Shown here: one piece after another, positions 1-6,277 of the stretch
How positions within the stretch are numbered: position 1 is the first letter of the stretch
How the letters are laid out: every line of letters begins with the position of its first letter
Source of the DNA: JBHHXR01 sp046757205
GTDB lineage: Bacteria; Pseudomonadota; Alphaproteobacteria; Rhodobacterales; Rhodobacteraceae
Direction: 5' to 3'
NCBI GenBank assembly: GCA_046757205.1
Contig: JBHHXR010000120.1
Span: forward strand, 1-10,337
DNA: 10,337 bases
The notes under the pieces: generated by a model
Told to the model about the DNA's origin: nothing
Databases searched by the model: none
Seen by the model: the letters and a program-made list of their open reading frames with translations, nothing else
Translations under genes and position numbers: made by a program

Positions 1-43
1 GGACGGTGGACAGCCCATCCCGCATAACCCTCGAAAACAACGG

Positions 44-65
44 AAAAATCCGGTCGCAGCCGGAT
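44..65 (-). terminator. Rho-independent terminator of tRNA-Ser
   Basis: Read on the minus strand this is a perfect 6-bp stem (ATCCGG / CCGGAT, positions 60-65 and 48-53) with a 6-nt loop, running straight into a run of T (complement of the A run at 44-48). It starts 27 nt past the encoded CCA end of the tRNA, which is the expected place for a monocistronic tRNA terminator. The stem is short, but stem, loop and T run are all present. Confidence 0.7.
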
Positions 66-91
66 GGGGAGAAAGCTTTCGTGAAGGCAAG

Positions 92-181
92 TGGCGGAGA
101 GGAAGGGATTCGAACCCTCGAGACGGTTCCCCGCCTACTCCCTTAGCAGGGGAGCGCCTTCGACCACTCGGCCACCTCTCC
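92..181 (-). tRNA. tRNA-Ser (anticodon GCU)
   Basis: A 90-nt serine tRNA that decodes AGC and AGU codons. The acceptor arms GGAGAGG and CCTCTCC pair over 7 bp, followed by discriminator G and an encoded CCA (complement of 92-94). The anticodon stem is CTCCC/GGGAG around loop CTGCTAA, giving anticodon GCT (complement of 145-147). The T loop is TTCGAAT. The long extra arm (GGCGGGGAACCGTC region) identifies a class II tRNA, and with discriminator G it is serine rather than leucine. No intron or broken stem is seen. A terminator follows at 44-65 and a promoter candidate precedes it at 189-218, so it appears to be a single-gene unit. Confidence 0.97.
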
Positions 182-188
182 GCCGGTG

Positions 189-218
189 GGTTTAGCCCGG
201 GCGGCGTTGGAAACACAA
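189..218 (-). promoter_or_regulatory. candidate promoter of tRNA-Ser
   Basis: On the minus strand TTGTGT (complement of 213-218) lies 18 nt from TAAACC (complement of 189-194). The -10-like box ends 7 nt before the mature tRNA 5' end, so transcription would begin at or very near the tRNA. Both boxes match the sigma-70 consensus only partly; position is the main support. Confidence 0.35.
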
Positions 219-282
219 GGCTATTCTGGTTGCGTCCTCTGCCGTGGGCGGCCCGCAGCGGTCGCCGGGGAACGCTTGCGGC

Positions 283-1494
283 TCAGAAGAGAAAGTCGCC
301 GGCGCCCGGGTCCGGCGGCGCCTCGTCGTGGAGGCCGCCAACGCCGGCGGCCGGGTCGATGTCGGGCGGCGGCGCGGGACCTGCGGGCCCGTCTATCGTC
401 GCCGTCGCGTAGGGCAGATCGGCGGTCAGATGGGTGACGCCGTTTTCCGATGCGCTGCCGGCGAGCACGTGCACTGTCGTACCGTCGACGAAAACCGCCG
501 TGTCCGAGACGTTGTCCAGCGTCGTGGTGAAATCGTCGGCCAGCACGTCGATCGGGTCGAGCGAGCCGGTCCTGGACAGGTGAAACAGCGTCAGCCCGTC
601 ATCCCCGCCGCCGGCCAGCACGTAGGTGACGCCGTTCACCACTGCCACCTGCAGCGTGGCGATGCCGCCGAACCTCGTGGCCAGCGTGTCGGCCACCTGA
701 TCGGCTGCCGCCAGGCTGCCATCGGCGCCGACCCGGAAAACGGTTATCGTGTCCGAGCCGGTCGCCCCCATCAGCAACAGCGCGCTGCCGTCGACGTCGG
801 CGGTCGCCAGCACCGAGGGATACAGGTAGCCGAGGCCGTCGCCACGCAGCGATTGCCCCGCCGCCGCAAGCCCGCCGCCCGCGGTTGCTTCGAAGACCTG
901 CACGCCAGCGTCGAAGGCCGAGGCGGCGAACAGGAAATCCGTGCCGTGAAACCGGGCGCTGGCCAGCGCCGTCACATCGCCCAGCGGCACGGTCGGCGTG
1001 TCGGCGACGCCGGACCGGTACGCCAACGCGCCGTCCGCGGCGACCGCATACATGTCCAGCCCGGCCACCCCCTGCCGCGCCGACAGGAAACCCGGGCCGC
1101 CGGCCTGCACGTGATCGCTGACCAGAACGTTTCCGAAATGTCCGGCCGGATCCGACAGGCTGTGCGCCTGCATCAGGCCCGTTGCGGTGCTGAAAGCAAA
1201 GACGCCGGTGTCGTCGTCCCAGCGCCCGGCGGGCACCACGAACAGCCCCGATGCCAGACCCATGACCGTCAAGCCGGCAACGGACGCGGTGCCGGACGTG
1301 GCGTCCGGCAAGACTTCACTTTGAAATACCAGCGAGCCATCGGCCATTATCTCGAAACTGCTGAGCGCGCTGTCCGCCTCGGCGGCAATGATCAGGTACC
1401 GCCGGCCCTCGGCCGCAATGATCTCAAGAGCCGACACGCCCCGTAGATGCAGCGTATCGTCGTCGATGACAGTTGCCAGCGTCTGAAATGGCAT
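283..1494 (-). CDS. beta-propeller-like protein with type I secretion-like C-terminus
   Basis: A 403-residue protein of unknown role. What is seen: six copies of a short motif of the form (V/M/L)-aromatic-x-x-x-x-x-G-(S/A/G)-L, near residues 47-55, 98-108, 148-157, 200-209, 252-261 and 303-312. The even 50-52 residue spacing is the pattern of propeller blades and resembles the lactonase-type (Pgl-like) propeller repeat. A Pro/Asp/Gly-rich linker (about 369-399) leads to the terminal Gly-Asp-Phe-Leu-Phe. An acidic residue followed by hydrophobic residues at the very end is characteristic of type I (ABC) secretion substrates. There is no N-terminal signal peptide and no RTX nonapeptide repeat, although in related alphaproteobacterial proteins such N-terminal propellers often precede RTX repeats. 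Inference: a secreted or surface protein. The start is uncertain: ATG at 1494 is used because the preceding codons look non-conserved and a GGAAA lies 8 nt upstream, but in-frame ATGs at 1524 and 1527 and a TTG at 1533 exist. It begins 65 nt after ychF on the same strand. Confidence 0.75.
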   Translation of the reverse strand: MPFQTLATVIDDDTLHLRGVSALEIIAAEGRRYLIIAAEADSALSSFEIMADGSLVFQSEVLPDATSGTASVAGLTVMGLASGLFVVPAGRWDDDTGVFAFSTATGLMQAHSLSDPAGHFGNVLVSDHVQAGGPGFLSARQGVAGLDMYAVAADGALAYRSGVADTPTVPLGDVTALASARFHGTDFLFAASAFDAGVQVFEATAGGGLAAAGQSLRGDGLGYLYPSVLATADVDGSALLLMGATGSDTITVFRVGADGSLAAADQVADTLATRFGGIATLQVAVVNGVTYVLAGGGDDGLTLFHLSRTGSLDPIDVLADDFTTTLDNVSDTAVFVDGTTVHVLAGSASENGVTHLTADLPYATATIDGPAGPAPPPDIDPAAGVGGLHDEAPPDPGAGDFLF

Positions 1495-1544
1495 GGCCCG
1501 ATTTCCGCGCAAAGTCGCGGGCATCATCAGCAAGGCGGGTTAAC

Positions 1545-1561
1545 GAGGTGGAAAACACCTC
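1545..1561 (-). terminator. hairpin overlapping the ychF stop codon
   Basis: A perfect 6-bp stem, GAGGTG (1545-1550) with CACCTC (1556-1561), and a 5-nt loop (GAAAA; TTTTC on the minus strand). It overlaps the ychF TGA stop (1560-1562). No clear T run follows on the minus strand, so it may be a weak terminator, a 3' end stabiliser, or neither. Confidence 0.35.
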
Positions 1562-2657
1562 ACGCACTAAACAAAAAATGCAGCACATCGCCGTCGGCGA
1601 CGACGTAGCTCTTTCCTTCGGCGCGCATCTTCCCGCCTTCCTTCGCCCCCTGCTCGCCGCCGCAGCGGACGAAATCGTCGTAGGCGATGGTCTCGGCGCG
1701 GATGAAGCCGCGTTCGAAATCGCCGTGGATGACACCGGCTGCCTTCGGCGCGGTGGTTCCCGCCGGCACCGTCCAGGCCCGCGCTTCCTTGGGGCCGACG
1801 GTGAAGAAGGTGATGAGCCCCAGCAGGTCGTAACCGGCGCGGATCAGCCGGTCGAGCCCGGCTTCCTCCAGCCCCAGCTCGGCGAGGAACTCGCCGCGCT
1901 CGCCATCGGCGAGCTGGCTGATCTCCTCCTCGATGGCCGCCGAGATCACCACGCAGCCGGCGCCTTCGGCCTGCGCCTTGTCGGCGACCCGCGCCGAGTG
2001 CGCGTTGCCCGTCGCGGCGCAAGCCTCGTCGACGTTGCAGACGTAGAGCACCGGCTTGGCGGTCAGAAGCTGCAGCATGTTCCAGGCGCGGCGTTCTTCC
2101 TCGCTCACCTCCACGCTGCGGGCGGGGCGTCCGTCTTCCAGCGCCGCCCTGGCGCGGCGCAGCAGCCGGTCCTGCTCCGCCGCCTCCCTGTCGCCGCCCT
2201 TGATCTTGCGCGCCAGATTGTTCAGCCGCCGCTCGATGCCTTCCAGATCGGCCAGCATCAGTTCCGTCTCGACGGTCCCGGCGTCCGATACCGGGTCGAT
2301 GCAGCCGTCCACATGGGCCACGTCGCGGTCCTCGAAACAGCGCAGTACATGGGCGATGGCGTCGCACTCGCGGATACTGGCGAGGAACTGGTTGCCCAGC
2401 CCCTCGCCCCTCGATGCTCCCTTCACCAGCCCGGCGATATCGACGAAGGTCATCCGCGTGGGGATGATCTTCGCCGATTTGCCTAGCTTCGCCAGAATAT
2501 CGAGCCGCGGGTCGGGCACGGAAACCTCGCCGATATTCGGCTCGATGGTGCAGAACGGAAAGTTCGCCGCCTGCGCCGCGGCGGTGCGTGTCAGCGCGTT
2601 GAAAAGCGTCGACTTGCCGACATTCGGCAGCCCGACGATGCCGGTCCTGAAGCCCAT
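1560..2657 (-). CDS. ychF: ribosome-associated ATPase/GTPase YchF (OLA1 family)
   Basis: A 365-residue cytoplasmic P-loop NTPase of the Obg-related YchF/OLA1 family, close in length to the E. coli protein (363). The family prefers ATP over GTP, binds ribosomes and has been linked to oxidative stress and start-codon selection. Seen: Walker A GLPNVGKS (residues 9-16), switch II-type DIAGL (73-77) followed by VKGASRGEGLGNQF, an N-V-D-E (208-211) in place of the NKxD of true GTPases (the reason for ATP preference), a helical region around 130-190, and a C-terminal TGS domain (about 281-363) with GVIHGDFERGFIRAE. Cys36 in NFPFCTIEPN corresponds to the redox-sensitive Cys35 of E. coli. The ATG at 2657 gives the conserved N-terminus MGFRTGIVG; AGG lies about 9 nt upstream, with a promoter candidate above it. 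In-frame codons further upstream lack family features. In many alphaproteobacteria ychF follows pth; here it does not. Confidence 0.97.
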   Translation of the reverse strand: MGFRTGIVGLPNVGKSTLFNALTRTAAAQAANFPFCTIEPNIGEVSVPDPRLDILAKLGKSAKIIPTRMTFVDIAGLVKGASRGEGLGNQFLASIRECDAIAHVLRCFEDRDVAHVDGCIDPVSDAGTVETELMLADLEGIERRLNNLARKIKGGDREAAEQDRLLRRARAALEDGRPARSVEVSEEERRAWNMLQLLTAKPVLYVCNVDEACAATGNAHSARVADKAQAEGAGCVVISAAIEEEISQLADGERGEFLAELGLEEAGLDRLIRAGYDLLGLITFFTVGPKEARAWTVPAGTTAPKAAGVIHGDFERGFIRAETIAYDDFVRCGGEQGAKEGGKMRAEGKSYVVADGDVLHFLFSA

Positions 2658-2688
2658 GGATTTGCCTGTCTGTGCGTAGGTCGGGCTG

Positions 2689-2717
2689 CTAGTAGGGTCT
2701 GTTTCGGGGGTTGGCAA
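2689..2717 (-). promoter_or_regulatory. candidate ychF promoter
   Basis: On the minus strand TTGCCA (complement of 2712-2717; 5 of 6 match to TTGACA) is separated by 17 nt from TACTAG (complement of 2689-2694; partial match to TATAAT). The -10-like box ends 31 nt before the ychF ATG, giving a short leader. The -35 box and spacing are good, the -10 box is weak. Confidence 0.4.
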
Positions 2718-2899
2718 GGCGGCAATTCGTGGCGGCAGGATCCGGAGGCAGCGCTTGCCGCACCGGACAGCGTGGCCTCCGGTGGTTGCGACTGGCCCGT
2801 TGTCTGGGCGGAAGGAGGGGCGCCGCGGCGGTGTTTGTCCGTGGCAGGCCCTGGGCTCCGCTTCCCAAAACGGCATGCCGTCCGCGCCGCCGCCCTCAG

Positions 2900-2930
2900 C
2901 TTGACGGCCGCGGCTGTTTTCGCGATTGAT
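2900..2930 (+). promoter_or_regulatory. candidate trpA promoter
   Basis: CTTGAC at 2900-2905 is the usual alphaproteobacterial -35 form. About 18-19 nt later lies ATTGAT (2925-2930), a poor -10. The site is 50 nt before the trpA start codon. Support rests mainly on the -35 sequence and location. Confidence 0.3.
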
Positions 2931-2980
2931 TTTCCCCGCGCCTTTGGGCAAGTCAGGGCCGACCTGCCGGAAGGACCGCC

Positions 2981-3772
2981 ATGACCCGCATCGACACCAC
3001 CTTCGCCCGCCTCCGGGCCGCTGACAAATCCGCCTTCATCGCCTATGTCATGGCCGGCGATCCCGACTACGAGACCTCGGTGGAACTGGTGAAGGGCCTG
3101 CCCGCCGCCGGCGTCGACATCATCGAACTGGGCGTGCCCTTCACCGACCCGATGGCCGACGGCCCGGCGATCCAGACGGCCGGGCAGCGGGCGCTGGCCG
3201 CAGGCATGACGCTGAAAAAGACCCTGCGGATGGCGCGCGAGTTCCGTATGGGCGACGATAGGACGCCTATCGTGCTGATGGGCTATTACAACCCGATCTT
3301 TTCGATGGGCGTGCCGGCCTTTCTGGAAGCGGCGAAGGCGTCCGGCATCGACGGCCTGATCGTCGTCGACCTGCCGCCGGAGGAGGATGACGAACTGTGC
3401 CTGCCGGCGCGGGAAGCCGGGCTCGACTTCATCCGCCTGGCCACCCCGACCACCGACGACAGGCGGCTGCCGAAGGTGCTGACCAACACCTCGGGCTTCG
3501 TCTACTACGTCTCGATCACCGGCATCACCGGCGCCGCCGCGGCGCAGGCCGCGGCGGTGGCGCCCGAGGTGGCGCGCATCAAGGCCTCGACCGATCTGCC
3601 GGTCTGCGTCGGCTTCGGCATCCGCACCCCGCAGGCGGCCGAAGCCATCGCCGGCGTCGCCGACGGCGCCGTCGTCGGCTCCGCCATCGTCAGCCGGGTG
3701 GCCGCGGGCCGGTCGGTTCCCGAGTTGCTGGATTTCGTGCGCTCCCTGGCCGACGGCGCGCACCGGGCCTAG
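2981..3772 (+). CDS. trpA: tryptophan synthase alpha subunit
   Basis: A 263-residue TIM-barrel enzyme that cleaves indole-3-glycerol phosphate to indole and glyceraldehyde 3-phosphate; indole is then channelled to TrpB in an alpha2beta2 complex in the cytoplasm. Seen: catalytic Glu49 in IIELGVPF and Asp60 in DPMADGP, at the same numbers as in Salmonella/E. coli TrpA; the MGYYNPI segment; DLPPEE; the SITGITGA loop; and the phosphate-binding VCVGFGIRTP and GAVVGSAIV segments. All key residues are present, so it should be active. The start is the ATG with GGAAGGA (2969-2975) 5 nt upstream. Unusual setting: trpB, normally directly upstream and often overlapping, is absent, as is accD, which often follows trpA in alphaproteobacteria. 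The partner subunit must be encoded elsewhere. Confidence 0.97.
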   Translation: MTRIDTTFARLRAADKSAFIAYVMAGDPDYETSVELVKGLPAAGVDIIELGVPFTDPMADGPAIQTAGQRALAAGMTLKKTLRMAREFRMGDDRTPIVLMGYYNPIFSMGVPAFLEAAKASGIDGLIVVDLPPEEDDELCLPAREAGLDFIRLATPTTDDRRLPKVLTNTSGFVYYVSITGITGAAAAQAAAVAPEVARIKASTDLPVCVGFGIRTPQAAEAIAGVADGAVVGSAIVSRVAAGRSVPELLDFVRSLADGAHRA

Positions 3773-3807
3773 CCGGACCGGCACCGCCACGAAGGGGGCT
3801 CTTCACG

Positions 3808-3828
3808 CCGGCGGGCCGATACCGCCGG
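3808..3828. terminator. hairpin downstream of trpA
   Basis: A perfect 7-bp GC-only stem (CCGGCGG 3808-3814 with CCGCCGG 3822-3828) and a 7-nt loop (GCCGATA), beginning 36 nt after the trpA stop codon. No T run follows in either direction, so termination here would be weak or Rho-assisted. Confidence 0.4.
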
Positions 3829-3910
3829 ACGCCCGCCCGCGATCCGCAGGCCAACCCGGCGCTGCGCCCCTTCTGGGTTCCGCAAATATCCTCGCCGAAG
3901 GCTCCTGCCC

Positions 3911-3934
3911 TCCCGACCGGCGATGCGGTCGGGA
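3911..3934. terminator. hairpin between convergent trpA and acyP
   Basis: A perfect 9-bp stem (TCCCGACCG 3911-3919 with CGGTCGGGA 3926-3934) and a 6-nt loop (GCGATG), 11 nt past the acyP stop on the minus strand. The symmetric structure sits between two converging genes and could end transcription from both sides. It lacks a T run on either strand. Confidence 0.5.
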
Positions 3935-3945
3935 ACGCGCCGGCG

Positions 3946-4230
3946 TCACCCGGTGACACGAAACCCCGTCGGCCCTTCCGGCACCGCGACCTCTTCGGTC
4001 TCGACACCGATGACGACCGCCGCCTCCGGCCCGTCCTCCAGCAGCCGCACCATGGCGTCGACCGCGCCCGCCCCACCGGCGATCAGCGCCGTCACCGACC
4101 CGTCCGCCTCGTTGCGGACCCAGCCGTCCAAGCCCAGTGCCTCGGCCTGCCTGCGCGTCCACCAGCGGAACGCGACGCCCTGCACGCGCCCGGTTATGCG
4201 TGCCCTCACAGCCTTCCGTTCTTCGGCCAT
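3946..4230 (-). CDS. acyP: acylphosphatase
   Basis: A 94-residue acylphosphatase, the usual size for the family. These small cytoplasmic enzymes hydrolyse carboxyl-phosphate bonds such as those in acetyl phosphate or 1,3-bisphosphoglycerate; their physiological role in bacteria is poorly defined. Seen: the phosphate-binding GRVQGVAFR (residues 14-22) with catalytic Arg22, and GWVRNEADGSV with catalytic Asn40. Both match the conserved Arg/Asn pair (human Arg23/Asn41). The C-terminal GFRVTG fits the final strand. The start at 4230 gives MAEERKAVRARI; frame extension upstream overlaps lutC and has no family similarity. The ATG lies 2 nt after the lutC stop codon (TAG-CG-ATG) with no strong ribosome-binding site, so translation is probably coupled to lutC. 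It is the last gene of the lut operon. Confidence 0.93.
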   Translation of the reverse strand: MAEERKAVRARITGRVQGVAFRWWTRRQAEALGLDGWVRNEADGSVTALIAGGAGAVDAMVRLLEDGPEAAVVIGVETEEVAVPEGPTGFRVTG

Positions 4231-4232
4231 CG

Positions 4233-4856
4233 CTAATCCGCCACCACGAACACGTGCAGCGCCACCGGCCCGTGCGCGCCAAGCTGCAGCACCTGCCCGA
4301 TATCGGCGGACCGCGACGGGCCGGTGACCATGTTCACCGTCCTGGGGTTCAGCCCGCGCGTCCGGTAGGCTGCCCACATGTCCTCGAACCCGGCCATGAT
4401 ATCGCGCTCGTGCAGCACAACGAAATGGGTCTCGCCGAGGAATGTCAGGGTGACCGGGTTTTCGGCGCCCGAGGCCAGCACCAGCGTACCGGTCTCGGCC
4501 AGTCCGAATTCCGCCCGCGACAGCGTCGCCGGTTCCTCGATCCGCCCGACGCCCCGCGTCGCCTCGATACCGCCCCAGTCGAGGCCCGAGAAATCCGCGT
4601 CGGCGCCATGCCGGATGGCGGCCGGCAGGTTGCGGTTGCGCAGTTCGTGTGCCAGCGCCCTCGGCAGTTCGCGCAGCGACGATACCCGGCTCACCGTGGC
4701 GTCGACCGCTTCCAGCTTGGCCATGAACTGGCTCAGCCGGCGTTCGCCGGCGGACTGCGCCTGCGCCGGCGCAGCGCGATGTTCGGGGGCCGGCTGCGCT
4801 TGCCTTTCCGCCGTGGCGGCGCGGACCCGCGCCAGTATCCGGTCCCGCGCGGTCAT
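4233..4856 (-). CDS. lutC: lactate utilization protein LutC (LUD domain)
   Basis: A 207-residue LUD-domain protein, the third component of the LutABC (YkgEFG-type) complex needed for L-lactate oxidation to pyruvate. Seen: a short N-terminal helix (MTARDRILARVRAA), an Ala/Gln/Pro linker (about 16-38), then the LUD core with GLAETGTLVL (118-127), His134 in GETHFVVLHE, and the C-terminal GPSRSADI (169-176) and GAHGPVALHV signature. The ATG at 4856 overlaps the lutB stop in an ATGA (4853-4856), and AGAGG lies 8 nt upstream, so the two are translationally coupled. The same frame stays open back through lutB, but those residues are non-coding in character; there is no LutB-LutC fusion. Confidence 0.95.
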   Translation of the reverse strand: MTARDRILARVRAATAERQAQPAPEHRAAPAQAQSAGERRLSQFMAKLEAVDATVSRVSSLRELPRALAHELRNRNLPAAIRHGADADFSGLDWGGIEATRGVGRIEEPATLSRAEFGLAETGTLVLASGAENPVTLTFLGETHFVVLHERDIMAGFEDMWAAYRTRGLNPRTVNMVTGPSRSADIGQVLQLGAHGPVALHVFVVAD

Positions 4857-6277
4857 CTGCCGCGCCTCTTCACCTGCGACATGAACGTCGCGCCCTGCGG
4901 TCTCGGCAGGTCGCGGTGCGAAGTCCAGCCGCCGGCCATCGGCAGCCGCGACAGGGCGCCGCGCCGCCCGGCAAGCAGCCGCAGCGCGCCGGTGCCCAGC
5001 CCGGTGACGATCCGGTACAGCCATGCCCGCCTGGCGGCGAAGGCCCACAGCCCCAGCCCCCAGCGCTGCGCCACCGGCGCCAGGTTCTTCTCGAATTCCC
5101 GCTCGCGCCAGTGCCGCATCATCTTCGGCAGTGGAATGCGCATCGGGCAGACATCCTCGCACTTGCCGCAGAAGGTCGAGGCGTTCGGCAACTGCCCGCC
5201 CTTCTCGACCCCGATCAGCGACGGCGTCAGCACCGCGCCCATCGGGCCGGGATAGACCCAGCCGTAAGCGTGCCCGCCAACCGCCTGATAGACCGGGCAG
5301 TGGTTCATGCACGCCCCGCAGCGGATGCAGCGCAGCATGTCCTGGAAATCGGTGCCCAGCATGTTGGAGCGGCCGTTGTCCAGAAGCACCACATGAAATT
5401 CCTCCGGCCCGTCGGGATCTTTCTCCCTGCGCGGACCGCTCGAAAACGTCGTGTAGACCGCCATTTCCTGCCCGGTGGCGGAGCGCGCGAGTATGCGCAG
5501 GATGGTCGAGGCGTCGTCCAGCGTCGCCACCGTCTTCTCCAGCGACGCCATGACGATATGCACCCTCGGCAGCGACTGGCTGAGGTCGCCGTTGCCCTCG
5601 TTGGTGACGATGACGGACTGCCCGGTCTCGGCGATCAGCATGTTGGCGCCGGTGATCCCGACCTCGGCCTCGAAATATTTCTTCCGCAGCACCGAGCGCG
5701 CCTCGGCCAGCATGGTGTCGAGCCCGTCGAGGTCGCGATCCGCCGGCAGGTCGGCATGCGCCTTGCGGAACGTCTCGCGCACCTGGTCGACCGTCACATG
5801 TATCGCCGGCGCAATGATGTGGCTCGGGGTCTCGCCGCGAAGCTGGATGACGTATTCGCCGAGATCGGTTTCCACCGCCTCGATGCCGTTGTCGGCAAGA
5901 TGATCGTTGATCCCGCATTCCTCCGAGATCATCGTCTTGCCCTTGTTGACCGTCTTCGCCCCGGCGGCGCGGCAGATATCGAGCACGATGCGCCGCGCGT
6001 CTTCGGCGGTCTCGGCCCAGTGCACCTGCCCGCCGGCCTCGATCACCTTGGCTTCGTATTCCTCCAGATAGCTGTCCAGGTTGGCCAGTACGTGGTTCTT
6101 GATGTCGCGGGCCTGGTCGCGCAGCCGGTCGAATTCCGGCAGCCGGGCGATCGCCGCCGCCCGCTTGCCGGTGAACCCGGTGCGCGAGCCGCGCAGCGCT
6201 GCCTGAAGGTTGGCGTCGGCCAGGGCATCGTGCACGTTTTCCTTGAAATTCGAGGTGGTCGGCGCGTTGAGGCTCAT
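4853..6277 (-). CDS. lutB: lactate utilization iron-sulfur protein LutB
   Basis: A 474-residue iron-sulfur subunit of the LutABC L-lactate dehydrogenase system (YkgF type). Seen: an N-terminal LUD-type region (about 60-300) containing TMISEECGI and GITGANMLIAETG; then ferredoxin-like cysteine motifs CxxCxxCxxxCP at Cys317, 320, 323 and 327 and CxxCxxxCP at Cys370, 373 and 377, which should ligate [4Fe-4S] clusters; then a basic and hydrophobic C-terminal domain (about 385-474) with WREREFEKNLAP. Length agrees with the family (about 470-480). The ATG at 6277 overlaps the lutA stop in an ATGA (6274-6277) and is preceded by CGAGGA at 7 nt. Electrons from lactate likely pass through these clusters to the respiratory chain; the exact acceptor is not shown by the sequence. 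Confidence 0.97.
   Translation of the reverse strand: MSLNAPTTSNFKENVHDALADANLQAALRGSRTGFTGKRAAAIARLPEFDRLRDQARDIKNHVLANLDSYLEEYEAKVIEAGGQVHWAETAEDARRIVLDICRAAGAKTVNKGKTMISEECGINDHLADNGIEAVETDLGEYVIQLRGETPSHIIAPAIHVTVDQVRETFRKAHADLPADRDLDGLDTMLAEARSVLRKKYFEAEVGITGANMLIAETGQSVIVTNEGNGDLSQSLPRVHIVMASLEKTVATLDDASTILRILARSATGQEMAVYTTFSSGPRREKDPDGPEEFHVVLLDNGRSNMLGTDFQDMLRCIRCGACMNHCPVYQAVGGHAYGWVYPGPMGAVLTPSLIGVEKGGQLPNASTFCGKCEDVCPMRIPLPKMMRHWREREFEKNLAPVAQRWGLGLWAFAARRAWLYRIVTGLGTGALRLLAGRRGALSRLPMAGGWTSHRDLPRPQGATFMSQVKRRGR

Larger units (their letters stand above)
2658..2980. other. divergent intergenic region between ychF and trpA
   Basis: A 323-bp stretch with no supportable gene. Reading frames in it are short, Arg/Ala/Gly/Pro-rich and typical of non-coding frames in GC-rich DNA. 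It should hold the promoters for ychF (minus) and trpA (plus); candidates are listed separately. No repeat, tRNA or leader peptide with tandem Trp codons was noticed ahead of trpA. Confidence 0.6.

Noticed and set aside
244..1446. Long plus-strand open frame (400 codons) opposite the propeller gene
   Set aside because: Its product is dominated by Arg, Gly, His and Gln with no domain, as expected of an antisense frame in GC-rich DNA. The minus strand gives regular propeller repeats.
1473..2486. Plus-strand open frame opposite ychF
   Set aside because: Antisense shadow of ychF, which is identified by its P-loop and TGS domain.
2658..2951. N-terminal extension of YchF by about 98 codons
   Set aside because: YchF proteins begin at MGF; the extra sequence has no family similarity and covers the promoter region.
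2591..3790. 399-codon minus-strand open frame over trpA
   Set aside because: Antisense shadow of trpA; the plus strand has every TrpA catalytic residue and a good ribosome-binding site.
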